Counted from the first letter of the stretch, positions 21,719-33,264 are shown. The stretch: 64,000 bases of DNA from Azolla caroliniana (GCA_043228905.1 JBHGNT010000009.1:10230001-10294000), one strand, 5' to 3'. The notes: generated by a model not told the origin, from the letters alone. Translations and numbers: made by a program.

Positions 21719-22340
21719 TGACTACCAAGACCAAGTACAAAGAGTCGCTTCTTATGTAAATATGAACCTTTAATGCTTTTTTAGTGTTGGAGGATTAAAT
21801 CTTTGGATTAGGTCATAACATGTGTTTATTTGGTGAAATAGTGGAAAAAGGCGGGCATATCCACTAAAGAGGGTGGTGTGTCAACCAATACACAAAAGAC
21901 ACAACACTCATCCAATGTGTCCACACCACCTAGACAGAGACGACCCAAAATGCAAGTTAGACGGAAGGAGGTGGAGTCGGTGAAAGATGTTGTCCCATTA
22001 ACATGAGATTCAGATGACATCGCACCAAATTTGGCCACGGTAAAAATTGGAAGTGCCAATGCCATCAGATTGTGGATCCAAACACCAGACAAACAGTTTG
22101 TTAGGTTTTTGATTTGGAATATAATTTGTAAACTTTTAGATTTAATGGTCACAGCTTGAGTCAAATTGCATGCATGTTTCTTTGAAACAGGTAACATCTT
22201 ACATGTTGAAGGCTTGATCTCGTCTTTGACGTTGTGGATTAAGATCTTCAGACGATGTGCAAGGATGGAGAAATGGCATCCACATGGACCATGCCATTAT
22301 TCACCATGTGGATGGGGTATACCTCATGTTTTGGTTGGAT
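21719..22340 (+). pseudogene. Exon-like segments inside the Mutator-like element (unidentified)
   Basis: MTTKTKYKESLLM (21719) is followed after 80 AT-rich bases ending in AG by a frame with WKKAGISTKEGG and RRPKMQVRRKEVESV, broken by a stop, to about 22100. A further open stretch lies at 22166-22354. The arrangement looks like exons and short introns of a captured or native gene. I do not recognise the protein. It is too degraded to be translated as a unit. Confidence 0.35.
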
Positions 22341-22611
22341 CTCAAGTTTTTTAAGTCAAGTAGTACTTAATTTTTTGTTGGATCTCAAGTTTTTGTTGTT
22401 CATCTCAAGTTTTTGATGTCAACTAGTACTCAAGTTTTGGTTGAATCTCAAGTTTTTGATGTGTCAAGTTTTTGTTGTTTATCTCAAGTTTTTAAATCAG
22501 GTCACCCAACCTATTCTAGTGGTTGCCCAACCTATTACTCAATTGGCCCAACTTATTATTAGGTTGCCCAACCTATAATCAAGTCACCCAACCTGGAATA
22601 ATCAGAGTTGG

Positions 22612-22782
22612 GCGATTAGATGTGGTTGGACGACCTCTGGCAACTTTTCTTTTGCGCGTTCTTTTTTATCTAAATCGGACGGTGCTGATCTCATGCGTCA
22701 TCAATTTAGCGACCTACATTGTCTGTGACAACGATTCCCTGACCAATCATATTTATGATTTGGTGGCGGATAGACACGAGCA
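22612..22782 (-). repeat. Right terminal inverted repeat of the Mutator-like element
   Basis: Its reverse complement starts GCTCGTGTCTATCC and matches the left TIR. It is followed by the target duplication TATATGTG at 22783. Confidence 0.75.
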
Positions 22783-22790
22783 TATATGTG

Positions 22791-24152
22791 TGTATAAGTA
22801 AATGAATGTGTGTTTTAATGTGTATATGGGTTTGGGTTTATGTAAATTTTATAAGGATCCAATGAGAACTTTAGGACAAAGGTTCTATTAGTCTACGTGT
22901 AGAATTTGTTGAAAAATGAGGGGTATTTTGGGGAGTGTCAAATTCTCCTATTTTCTCTTGCTCTCCTTCATGCAATTAGACAAACATTTATGACATTCCA
23001 CAAAGGACCTTTAACTTCAAGTAAAAGGGATTGCTTGAATCCAATCCTTCGGGGTTTACCTAAAGGCTTTGACCTTTGGGTAATGGGATTACCCTAAAAT
23101 CTTTGTCTATCCCTCCATGAATATTTTTATTTGATGTGAATGCGAGCGCCGGTTAATTGAAAATTGCGGATGAGGATTCTCAACAATTTGTCTTTTTATT
23201 ATAAAATTCACACTGGTACTCGAAATTCTTAGTAGCAATTTTGGACGTGTTCCTTGCATAATCCTTTAGAGATGGCACATCAACCAACTAGACAACAGAT
23301 CGTTTCAATTTCGTATATTGTGAATTTGGCAACTTTATGTATGATTCTCACTTGGTGCTCAATTTTTAGAGTTGAAAATTTTGTTTAGACTCTTGACGAA
23401 TTTCGAATTATAAGGGTACAATTACAATCGTTTCATCAAAATCATAAATTCTAATACATGAAAGTGAAATTCTTTTTTGCAATTTTCCCCTTCTTATTTG
23501 TACTCTATGCAACATTATAAAGAAACATGAAGGGAAAATTTTTGTTGCCTATATTTAGAGCAACTTGCCAAAATTTAGGAAGCTATTAACAATTAGTATG
23601 GGGCACTGACAAGAATTACATGCATTGAAACCTTGAGTGCTTCTCTTGGCACCACATGTCTCATGTGCACCAAGCTAACAAAAAAACAGTCACCTAACAC
23701 AAACTTTGACACTAGTGATCCAAGAGAGCATACTCCAAGGTGTATATCAAGACAAAATGGTTGTAAACCTTGATGAAGAAGATGTTTGGTGTGTATTACA
23801 TGCAGAACCATACTGATCATGAGATAGGTTTTCTGTAGCTCCCCTAATCTTATGGTGAGCTCCTTGTTGTGAAGTAGGAAGGCTTCATAATGCAAATCCA
23901 CAAAAAGATAAATCCATATTGTGTCATTGTTTTTAGTTTTTAAGATAATGACACAATAGGTGTGGAAGTGTGGGGTTTAAGTACTTGGCATAATGGCTTA
24001 GGCTATATTTGTGGTTAGGAGTGGTCCTTTTTTTGAGATGGGATATGTAAACAAGAAAAAGAAAAAGCTAAATATACGTGAGACACCATGATAAGAATAG
24101 AGAAAGGTATATGAAGCTCCTTCCACAAGAAAAATAGGGGATTACTTGGACT
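22791..24152. other. Intergenic sequence, target region of element F
   Basis: Mostly AT-rich and unique. A minus-strand open frame at 23593-23901 encodes about 100 residues without a motif I know. The right end (ATGTG, 24153-24157) is one half of the F target duplication, so before F inserted this sequence continued directly at 42058. Confidence 0.5.
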
Positions 24153-24157
24153 ATGTG

Positions 24158-24612
24158 TGTTAGAGACATAGACTAATGTAAGCATTAGATAAGGATAGAA
24201 TATAGATCTAGATAGAGAGGAGAGAGAGAAAGAAGGGTGCCGATCCACCCGACCACCCCCGAGCGAAGGGATCAAGACGGACTCGAGCCTCGATCAGTGT
24301 CCCATACCACCGTCGTGTCGTCGAGTCGTACTTGGTGCTAGTGCGCTCGCTACAAGAGTTGACCCACCACAAGACAGAGTCTCGACGTAGTCCACAAGAT
24401 GATCAAATGAGGGTAGCTAGGCCTCTTATTTATAGCGATACCCAAGGCCCCCAGCCATGTTCACACTTGGCCTGATGGGTTGTCTCAATCCCCAGGATTA
24501 AAAGTAATCCTCCCCTTCTTTACACTCTTGTTTAACCCTCACACTTATCCACGTGTATAGAATACTACGGTAAATTCTCACCACGGGATATTATATGGTC
24601 ATGCCCGTAACA
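24158..24612 (-). repeat. 3' LTR of F (455 bp)
   Basis: The minus strand starts TGTTACGGGCATGACC at 24612 and ends GTCTCTAACA at 24158. It is preceded (minus strand) by the purine tract AAAGAGGGGG (24617-24626) and followed by the target repeat ATGTG. Confidence 0.93.
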
Positions 24613-25063
24613 TACACCCCCTCTTTAAAACATTGCACTCTTGCAATGGAAAGTTAGGAAAGTTAGTTCTGAGAGTATTTTCACGTTCCCATGTGGCATC
24701 TTTTATTGATTTATCCATCCATTTTATTTTAAATTCTCGGATTTCTTTAGTATGTAATTTTTTTGTTTTAACATCAAGAATTCTTTCTAGTACATGTGGT
24801 TTAGAAGATAATTCTTCAGAAGTAACCACAGTTTCAGTTGTAGTTGTATTGTCGCCAGAACCTAGAAGTTCTTTTAGACGACTCACATGAAAAAATGGAT
24901 GAATTTCAACACGATCGGGAAGAGCGAAACGATAGGTTGATGACCCAATACGTTTGAGGACTGTAAAAGGTCCACAAAACCGTGGGGCTAACTTAGCGCA
25001 CTTACCCTTAGACAATGTCTTAGAATTGTGAGGTACACGTAAAAATACCTTCTGTCTAGGGTT
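24613..25063 (-). pseudogene. F integrase C-terminus with chromodomain-like tail
   Basis: The minus-strand frame contains FLRVPHNSKTLSKGKCAKLA, PRFCGPFTVLKRIGS (the GPY/F module), HPFFHVSRLKELLG, and then HVLERILDVKTKKL, REFKIKWMDKSIKDATWERE, the usual chromodomain signature (IL--R, YLVKWKG, TWE). In chromoviruses this tail steers integration to marked chromatin. The coding is fused upstream, at about 25063, to the integrase of G, so the catalytic domain of F is missing. Confidence 0.88.
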
Positions 25064-27176
25064 TTATTCCGGAATCGTGCTTCTTGTTGTCAGCCTATTG
25101 CTTCCGCTATGTCTTCCGATCCTACCTCCAGTTGTCGTATCCGGACCGCAAGTAGTTCTTCCTGGCTCATCTCTTCCTTGCATGGTAGCATTGTCCATGT
25201 CGCGATTGTGGTTTCTGTCGGCATTACCGATGCTTGTCCGGTCATAAGTTCTGCCGGCATGTAACCGGTTACAGAGCTATGCGTCGTCCGATCCGCCCAT
25301 AGTGCATACGGAAGCATCTTTGGCCAATCCTTCACCCTTCCATTGCATGCCTTCGCAAGTGCTTTGCCAATCGGACTATGTCCTCGTTCGATCTTCCCGT
25401 TGGCTTCCGGATTGTATGCCGTTGTCAATGTTAACCGAACTCCATGTTTAGTGAAGAATTCCTTAGCTTTATCAGAGTCGAGTTCTCCCCGATCCACAAT
25501 CACTTGTCCTACGCACCTGTACCTGCAAAACACTTCTTCCAAAAGGAATTGGCATACCGTAGAACACGTTTTCCTCCGTAGCGCCCCACCTTCTACTTGG
25601 TTTGTGAGATCTTCCCGAGCTAACACCAAGTACTTCTTTTGTCTGATCCCAGTTGGCATGGCTACAATGTCGACCATCCATTTGAAGTTGATTGTCGGCG
25701 AGAATGTCGGATGTAACTCATCTCGGTGTCGAACTCTAGAGTAGATTTGACACTTCTCGCAACTTTCCGTGAACTCCGCGACATCTTTGTACATATTTTT
25801 CCACCAATATCTTTGCTTGATCTTCCCAAATGTTGCCCATGTTCCCCGATGTCCAGCCCAATCAGATTCGTGAAATTCGAACATTACCTGGTTTCGTTGT
25901 TCTTTTGTCCCGACTACTCGAAGTGGTATGCCACCCGGTCTTTTCGGCTCCCTCCATAAAAATCCATTTTTCAAGAAGAACTTTCAGACTTGCCGTTTCT
26001 TACTTCGGATGTCGGCTCTCTTCTCTTTATTGTCCGATGATTCCTCAATTTCTCATAGCATTTTCCCGATCAACAAGCTTTCTCCCTCGTATTCTTCTTC
26101 CCGGAATTCTTGGATTACGTCCACCCAGCATATGTCCTCCGAAGCAAAGTAGTCTTCGGAAACTTCTTCATTATCAGATTTGGTTATGTCATCTCTGAAC
26201 CGTGCCCTTGATAGCATATCCGCTACAGCGTTGTCTTTTCCAGAGATGTGTCTTACCTCCGGATTAAGTGACTTAACATATGCAATCCATCTTAGCATAG
26301 CCACATTCGGTTGCAAATCTTGAATAAATTGGAGAGACCCATTCTTCTTCGGAACCGTAAACCATCGATTTGAGTACGGGGCATTTCATGGCTCTAGAAT
26401 CCCCATCGCCACCTTCTCCTTGAGCAAGTCGATGATTTTCGGAATATGCACCCGTGGCACCGGAATTGGCTTCAAGTTCCACGGCACATGGTCAATCGTG
26501 AAGATCACCATCGGCTTCACTATCTTCGGGTCAACGCATCCTATTTCTTTCGATGTAAATGCAAATGCTCTCCCATGTCGCTCTAGAATCCCACGGAATC
26601 ATTCTTCTTCATTCTTTAATAGGAACCCACCTCCACCAATCCGAAGTTTCTTCCGGGTCTCATCCGTGAAGGCATGTCCGATATCCATAGACTTCCGAAG
26701 TGTCGGATCCCCCGAGACTTCTTTCCTCTTTTGTTCGCTATCTGCGGGTAACGGTCTCACGGCCGGTTTCACTTTCTTCTCCACGGTCTTGTATTTCGTA
26801 CTTACCATTGCTTCTTCATTGCGGAGCGCATCCGGCCCCATTTTCACAATGATCTCGTACATCTCGACCGACTCCACCGGAATTACCCGGTTTCCCTGGC
26901 TTGTATCTTCCATGAGCTCTTCAAGCCGTTGTAGTGTGCTCCCATAGAACACCTCTTCGACTATTCCCACGATATCTTCGTCTTCTTTTATTATTGATGC
27001 CAACTGTAACTTATCCTTCACTTTTCGGTATTCTTTCTTCATTCCTCCGGTTACGGCCGTGTACGTGGATGCCCCATTTGGACCGATTCGTACTTGTTTT
27101 GCACCGAGAGGTTTCTTCCTGTCTGGGGTATCAGGGCTTCTCGGACTATCACTTCCCCACTCCGCAACAGTCCGCT
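25064..27176 (-). pseudogene. G pol: RT stub, RNase H end, integrase
   Basis: The pol frame resumes after the gag-protease stop as in H. RT starts normally (KKEYRKVKDKLQLAS, IPVPRVHIPKIIDLLKEKVA), but about 1 kb including the catalytic RT motif and most of RNase H is deleted at about 26310, where IQDLQ joins NVAMLRWIAYVKSLNPEVRH. The integrase (25974-25090) keeps H-H-C-C (HESDWAGHRG, CEKCQ), the first Asp in VDIVAMP, the second in VDRGELDSD, and Glu in NGKIERGH. Stops and the fusion to F at 25063 complete the damage. Confidence 0.87.
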
Positions 27177-29185
27177 CTAAAAATACATTCTTGTTTGGGA
27201 CAAGAGCTCTCTCTTGTTCCTTTCATGATTTGCTGGCACCGTTAAGAATTGGACGGATTTCCCTCCGTTTTGGCTCCGAATTCGTGCAAAAGCCGCACTG
27301 CTATCGAGCACCTTCGTCTCCATCCATGATGCCGTGATAAAAGGTTGCTCGAGGATCACGGAGTGTGAGACCTTGTCTTGTACGAAGAAATTTTGGTCGA
27401 TCTCGACATCCCCGATCTTCACCGTCACATCTGGACAAGCCGCAAATAGATCTTCCATTGCTTTAGTGGCCGCCCGGATCTTCCACCCATGATTCCTATT
27501 AATAGGCCACTTACCCTTCCGGTAGAATTCCTTGATCATCAAGTTTATCTCCGATCCGCGATCAATCAATGCTAGCACGGGTTCTTTGATGTTACCGATT
27601 CGGACCGGAGTCTCCGTAGTTGCGCGTGCCCAGTGTGGCTTTGTGTAGTGAGAATTTGGTATTTCGTCCTCCAATTCGGTGTCATTCATTAGAACGTTAT
27701 TTGCATTCACCCTTGGTGCGTTCTCCTCCATACTTTGCCTTTTTCTCTTCACGAGATCCACAAGAAGATCGTGGAACTCCTTCTTCGCTATTCCGAGTAA
27801 TTCTCGAAGCAAAAAATCTACCCGGCTATCGAGGATTCTCTCCTCGAACACCTTTTTCAAGTCCGTTTGTTGTTCGATGTCCGAGGCGAGCTTGAATGCC
27901 AGAATCATCTTTTCTTTTCCCTTACCTCCGGAGTTCCAACTTTCCAGTGTCTTTGATGGACCGGCTGCCTCATCTGCTTCTCATGTATAACTTCATGCAA
28001 TTGGCATAAAGCAAACACGCTATTCTTATCGACGGGGCACTCCCATCCCATAGCTTCCCGGATGCCTTCCGCGGTGCTTCGGATCTCGTTAGAGTGGGTT
28101 TTCTCAGTGTTTTCTAGCACCTCCGGCCAAAAAGACACCTTTGCTCCCGATGACTCCCTGACACGTATTCCCGCAATTGTCACGTAATTGTTCTTCGCCG
28201 CTATTTCCTCCTCTAGGACCTTCTTCATGCCGCCTTTTCGGAAGTTTGGTCGGAGCGGCTTCCGAGAGTCCATCAAATGAATCCGATTTCCCTCGTAATA
28301 GATAAGATCCTGTCGTAGCGCTTCCTTGTGCTCGTGGCAATCCCTTCGATCATGTTCGGTGCTATCGCACCATATGCATCGACGGTCCATATACTTGGAA
28401 CTTGTGGGACGGTCATTCGACTTCTTCACTATCTCGATTTTTAGATTCTCCATCTCCTTCAGCAAGTGCTCCACGTAGTTGCGTCGATTCCCTTCTCAGT
28501 TGTAGCTTCCCGAGCCCACGGTGGATGGTCTTCCGCTCCGGATCTCGGTTTCGGAATCGTTTTCGAAACCCTCTTTTCTTCATTGGCAAGTCATTGCCCC
28601 CTCTTTGTGTATCACCCGATGATATCCCACACGTTTTCCCATGTTTCGAGGCCGCTCTCGGTAGTCGTGTCCTCTAGAAGCACTCCAAGATCCTTCTGGT
28701 CCCGGACGTCTACGGCTCGTAAGAATATGATAACTTTGTCCGGTGCGAGGATAGCTTGATCTCTCGCAGAAAACCTCCCGAATTGACTTTCGAATGACGA
28801 AAACACATCGAGGACCTTCATCCCCTTGTCCGGCGTTTCTACCCAATCCTCGAATCCTCTTCGCGTTGCCCTGGAGGAGTCCTCGATAGCGAACGTGGTC
28901 TTTAGCCCCTCTTCAAACGCTTCCCACGTCGGATTTTGTTGTCGTAGCCCGTGGATACTTGCTTGAAGCCCGTCGGTGGCCACCCGGTTGAAGGATGCCA
29001 CTTGCAGTCCTTCCGAAATCCCGCACCGTAGCATTTCCGCCTTGTAGTCCCGAAGATAGCGTGATACGTCCTTTCCGTTGCACGAGCCGCTCTACTGCCG
29101 CCGCTATCTCCGACATCGCACGTTGTTCCTGAAGCATCCGCTCGAACATCATCATGATGGTGTTAGCCTCCGGTTGATTTTCCAT
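27177..29185 (-). pseudogene. G gag-protease
   Basis: It starts at the ATG at 29185 (MENQPEANTIMMMFERMLQE). It is frameshifted near 29050 and elsewhere relative to H, then carries the CIWCDSTEHDRRDC zinc knuckle near 28380 and the protease motif ALIDRGSEINLM near 27540. It ends at TAG (27177-27179), preceded by a run of five T on the coding strand, as in H. Gag would form particles and the protease would cleave the polyprotein. The broken frames make it inactive. Confidence 0.86.
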
Positions 29186-29203
29186 CTCCTTGCCACCCGT
29201 GTT

Positions 29204-29218
29204 CACGTCGGTTCACCA
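29204..29218 (-). promoter_or_regulatory. Primer-site-like sequence of G
   Basis: The minus strand reads TGGTGAACCGACGTG, one base shorter than in H, I and M, a few bases after the LTR end. Confidence 0.65.
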
Positions 29219-29222
29219 CATG

Positions 29223-30105
29223 TGTCGTGCCTTTTGGCTCCGGATCGTTGCGTGAGTCGGGGGGGAACCGTTGAGGTTTTGGACTAGGAGAAAGAAGAAT
29301 ATGAGATAAGGCTCCTTATGAATCGATTGCAAGAAAGAGAAATATTTGAAAGAAGATATGAACCTCGTGAATCCCACGAGTATAGTGTATTAATTGATAC
29401 TTAGAATGTAAGAGAGAAATAGATGGAAAAAAATTGTGAATCCCACGAATATATTAGATTGATCCAAATCCTTGTAAAATAATCAACAACCTCTATACAT
29501 CTTTCTCTCTTCCTTATATAGTGTTGGAAGAGTCTAAGTTTATCACATGCAAGCATCATGCTTTTCCTATCTTTAGTTTTCATGCACACTGCATGTGCAT
29601 GATTAGCTTTCTATCTCATCTTTTCTTTTAACTCGAGTGTCTATGCATGAATAAGTTTTTGTACCATGCATGTCTAGAAATTTTACATGGGATAAAGTTT
29701 AGTATAACTTTAAAATTCATAATACGCTAGTATAATGATAAGGCTTAACATTATTAACATGGAGGTGCAAGGTTCGATTCTTGCCCTATGCATGTAATAT
29801 ATAATTTTATACTTTCTTCTATTTACAAATATGTCTCTTCATGTGGTGAGAAACTCTCACCGGCCTTCTTCATCCGGCTCTTGCCGGTTTTCTTTATCCG
29901 GTTCTGACCGGATCCTCCTCACCGGTCCTCTTCGTCCGTTTCCCACCGACTCTCACCAGCCTTCTTCATCCGGCTCTTGCCGGGTCTCCTTACCGGTTTC
30001 GGTCCTCACCAGTTCTTCCTTCTGGTTCTCACTGGGTACTCCATATCCTATCCGGAGAAACCAAAAATGTAATTTTTCACGTAGTGTGCGGATTACACTA
30101 CGACA
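29223..30105 (-). repeat. 5' LTR of G (883 bp)
   Basis: The minus strand starts TGTCGTAGTGTAATCCGC and ends GGCACGACA. It includes degenerate CCGG-containing short repeats (29853-30040), where H has its 23-bp repeats, and a tRNA-like segment on the plus strand at about 29725-29790 with B box GGTTCGATTC. Confidence 0.88.
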
Positions 30106-32376
30106 ACGCGTTTGACCTTTTAGAAGATCAGTAAACGGCGTCATCAATTAGGAGTAATTACGATGGGATTTTTGCAAAAACCCGACTAAACCAAGGAATG
30201 ATCAAACTTCTCGAATGTTCTGAAGAGTGGGCCATAACTTGATTTTCTCGATGCGAGAAGGATCAATTTCAACTTCTCGTTCGGTGATGAGATGTCCAAG
30301 ATAAGTAATTGATTTCTTGAAGAACTCACATTTTGAGATCTTCGCATAAAATTGTTTGTCACGCAATGTTTGTAAAACAAAGCGGACATGTTTAGCATGT
30401 TCTTGTAATGTATGACTATAAACTAAATATCATCCAAGAAAATAATGACAAATTTTCCAAGTTGTTCTCGGAAAATGTCATTCATTTCTTGTTGAAATGT
30501 AGCCGAAGCATTGGTCAAACCAAAAAGCATAACCAAAAACTCATAATGGCCATAGCGCATATGAAATGCCGTTTTAGGAACATCATCCTCACTTATACAA
30601 ATTTGATGGTAGCCAGTACAGAGATCAAGTTTCGTAAAATACCGAGCTCCCTGGAGACGGTCAATTAGATTGTCGGCCTGAGGCAATGGATACAAATTCC
30701 TGATCGTCACTTTATTCAAGCATCGGTAATTAATACACATACGCCATGTGCCCTCTTTCTTTTTAACCAAGAGAACTGGTGCACCCCATGGAGATTTACT
30801 ATAACGTATATAACCCATTCGTAAATAGTCCTTGAGTTGCTTAGATACCTCATCCTCTTCGGATCAACTTAAGCGATAAGGAGGTATACTTATTGGTGCA
30901 GTGCCAGGTACAATATCTATACGATGGTCTATATTACGTTTAGGGGGTAACGCATCTGGTAGTTCACTTCAAAAAACATCACGAAAATCATTTAAGATTT
31001 CATCAAGTTGTTGTTGTTCAAAATATGTTAATTGAACCGAGACATTATTGATATTGTAAACGTGAATGTCTGGATCAAGTACTCAATAAAATAGAGTAGA
31101 ACAAGACAACTCGGATATTGATGGAGAGGAACAATCGAGAGGGATTGTTTTTTACACATTGAATAAATTGAGTACAGTCGTTCAGTAAAAATGTAATTGA
31201 ATGATGAACCCAATCAATAGATAAAGAAGAGCTTTTATTATAGAACCAGGGATAACCCAGTATTACATCAATGGTACAAAGATTCATTACATGGAAGTCT
31301 ACTTCCTCTATATAAGTATCAATAGAAATTCATAATGAATGAATCGCCCCGTTGATGTATTGTACTCTTCCATCAGCCAAGTGCACCATATAGGTGTGAT
31401 CACTTACGGTGGATTGGATTCCCTATATCTGAACCAAATGATCATTCACAAAGTTGTGTGAGCTTCCCGAATCAAATAAAAATTGTATGGGAGATCCATT
31501 GATATACCCGTTTGCACGTAGTAAATCATTGGGACCCAATACATAGTGAGGGAAAGAACATTGACAATTACTTAAATGATGTGTATAGACCTGAAGGACA
31601 TTAGGAATCTGACCTTTATGGTCTACAGTTTTAGCTTTGCTGTCGTGCTCTTTTCGTTGGAGCTTTCGACATTGCTCTTTGGTATGACCCTTCTTTTTGT
31701 AGAATACGCAAAAAGGATGTTGTCACATACAATCGTGATCCATGAATTCGTTGGGTGTCTTGCGTTTCCCAGCGAATTGCGACTACTTAGTCCCGGGTGC
31801 TTCGTTGAGTTTATTGTGGTCCTTCTTCGAAGTGCGTTGATAGCGAAAAACTATTTCAACGGCCTCTTCGAAGGATTTTGGATCCTTATCGTGCACTATC
31901 CAATGATAATCCAAATTGGGGATGACATTGACAAAAGAAGCTATTAACCAATTGTCCCCTTCTAGACCCGATTTTTGGATTTGGGTTCTAGCATGGTGAA
32001 CATTGTCTTCTAGTGAAGAAAATTTCCTGCTAGAGAGGTTCATTAAAGCTTGAGCTGCCTCAGTTCGAGAGGGAGGTTGTAGAAATTGGCCCTTAAAAAC
32101 TGTGACAAAATCTGTCCAGGTATTGGGCAATTTCCCCAAAGTACGAAGCCCACACCACTAGGCGGCGGCCTTACCCCCTAGTTCTCGGTCGACATATGCA
32201 ATCTTTGTACTATCTGGCGTGGGATAGAGCTCAAAATGAGACTCCCATCGGCCCAACCACATGCAGATTGCTTCTTCAGTTCTTTCCTTTTTTTCTCCCC
32301 TAAATGGCTAAACGACAAACGATGGTTCACCCTGTTGCTCATCAGGTTTATTAGTCTCACGTTGTAAACTAATGAC
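30106..32376 (-). pseudogene. F gag C-part, protease and reverse transcriptase
   Basis: From the H junction, gag continues (TWTDFVTVFKGQFLQPPSRT, LIASFVNVIPNLDYHW), then a damaged zinc knuckle (FYKKKGHTKEQC, first Cys pair altered), then an aspartic protease with FLFDSGSSHNFV near 31460 and VILGYPWF near 31255. RT at 30820-30180 has [41 protein letters not shown] and the catalytic FVIIFLDDI, then LGLV at the start of the connection domain. It stops at the G LTR. Several in-frame stops are present. Confidence 0.9.
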
Positions 32377-32380
32377 ACGT

Positions 32381-33226
32381 TGTCGTAGTGTAGGTTGCAC
32401 ACTATGTGGAAATTATATTTTTGTCCCTCCGGATAGAGAATGGAGTGCTCGGTGAGAACCGGAAGAAAACGGCATACCGGCAAGGAGGAAAACGGCATAC
32501 CGGCAAGGAAGAAAACGGCATACCGGCAAGGAAGAAAACGGCATACCGGCGAGGAAGAGCCAGATAAAGAGACATAAATGTAAAAAAAAAAGGAAATACT
32601 CACTACTGCGCAAGGCGTGATTCGAACTCTACACCTCCACGTAGCCAAACCTCAACTTTACCATTATGCTACCTTACCTTTAGTGTTCTATAAATAGATT
32701 TAATAACTATAAGTCCTTTATTTGCGCCTACCTTTATTAAAAGGTAAATCATGCATTTTTAGAGAGCGTGAATATTTTATAGAAAAACGCAAGCAACTAA
32801 AAAAGTGACTCATGCACATCTAGCGTGCATGAGCACTATATTTAGCAAATAAAAGCAAGGATTAGAAAGGCATCACATGCACATTTAGTGTGCATGAACA
32901 TATGAGAAAAAGCATGTAGCTATGCTTAGTCTCTCCCATTACTATATAAGGATGGGGAGCACATTGTAGTTTTTGTTGATTATTTGGATTAAGTATTAAT
33001 CAATACAAAAATTATTCGTGGGATTCACGATTTATACATCTACTTCTCTCTTAACACCCTAAGTACCAATTAATATAGTATACTCGTGTGATTCACGAGT
33101 TTCTTATCTTTCTCTTCGCTATTTATTCATAATTAATCTCTATCTCACGAACTTCTTTCTCCTAGTCCAAGACCTCTGTGGTTCCCACCCGACTCACGCA
33201 ACGATCCGGAGCCGAAAGGCACGACA
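32381..33226 (+). repeat. 5' LTR of H (846 bp)
   Basis: TGTCGT and ACGACA form terminal inverted repeats. It contains four 23-bp units (GAAGAAAACGGCATACCGGC core, 32461-32555), a tRNA-like segment on the minus strand (about 32608-32672), and a TATA-type box CTATATAAGG near 32942, probably the element promoter. Confidence 0.93.
32608..32676 (-). other. tRNA-like (A box / B box) module inside the H LTR
   Basis: The minus strand has TAGCATAATGG, fitting the pol III A box, and 33 bases later GTTCGAATC, fitting the B box. The layout is that of plant tRNA-derived SINE heads. The same module is in the 3' LTR (about 39107-39172) and, diverged, in the G LTR. No full tRNA cloverleaf forms, so this is not a functional tRNA gene. 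Confidence 0.6.
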
Positions 33227-33230
33227 CAGT

Positions 33231-33246
33231 TGGTGAACCCGACGTG
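33231..33246 (+). promoter_or_regulatory. Primer-site-like sequence of H
   Basis: TGGTGAACCCGACGTG begins four bases after the LTR, the expected primer-site position. The same 16 bases follow the LTRs of I (62975) and M (54019). I cannot match the tRNA with confidence. Confidence 0.7.
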
Positions 33247-33264
33247 AAGACGGGTGGCAAGGAG

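Larger units (their letters stand above)
19942..22782. mobile_element. Mutator-like (MULE-type) non-autonomous element, 2.84 kb
   Basis: The outer ~170 bases are inverted relative to each other: left GTGTCTATTAGC, CAAATCATAAATA, GGGAAT, GACAATG, AGGTCGCT, GCACCGTC match the reverse complement of the right end in order and spacing. Both ends are flanked by TATATGTG (19934-19941 and 22783-22790), an 8-bp (9-bp with one mismatch) target duplication, typical of Mutator elements. Inside are subterminal GTCGCCCAACC-type repeats, many GTTTAGGGTTTT motifs, an LTR-like insertion and short exon-like segments. No transposase is seen, so it would need a partner element. Confidence 0.75.
25064..30105 (-). 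mobile_element. Gypsy element G (H family), 3'-truncated, nested in F
   Basis: 5' LTR 30105-29223, primer-site-like sequence 29218-29204, gag ATG at 29185, gag-protease to 27177, then pol to about 25064. It is collinear with H (32381-39717) in protein order. A deletion near 26310 joins early RT to late RNase H. The 3' end of pol and the 3' LTR are gone: G integrase runs straight into F integrase. Confidence 0.9.
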
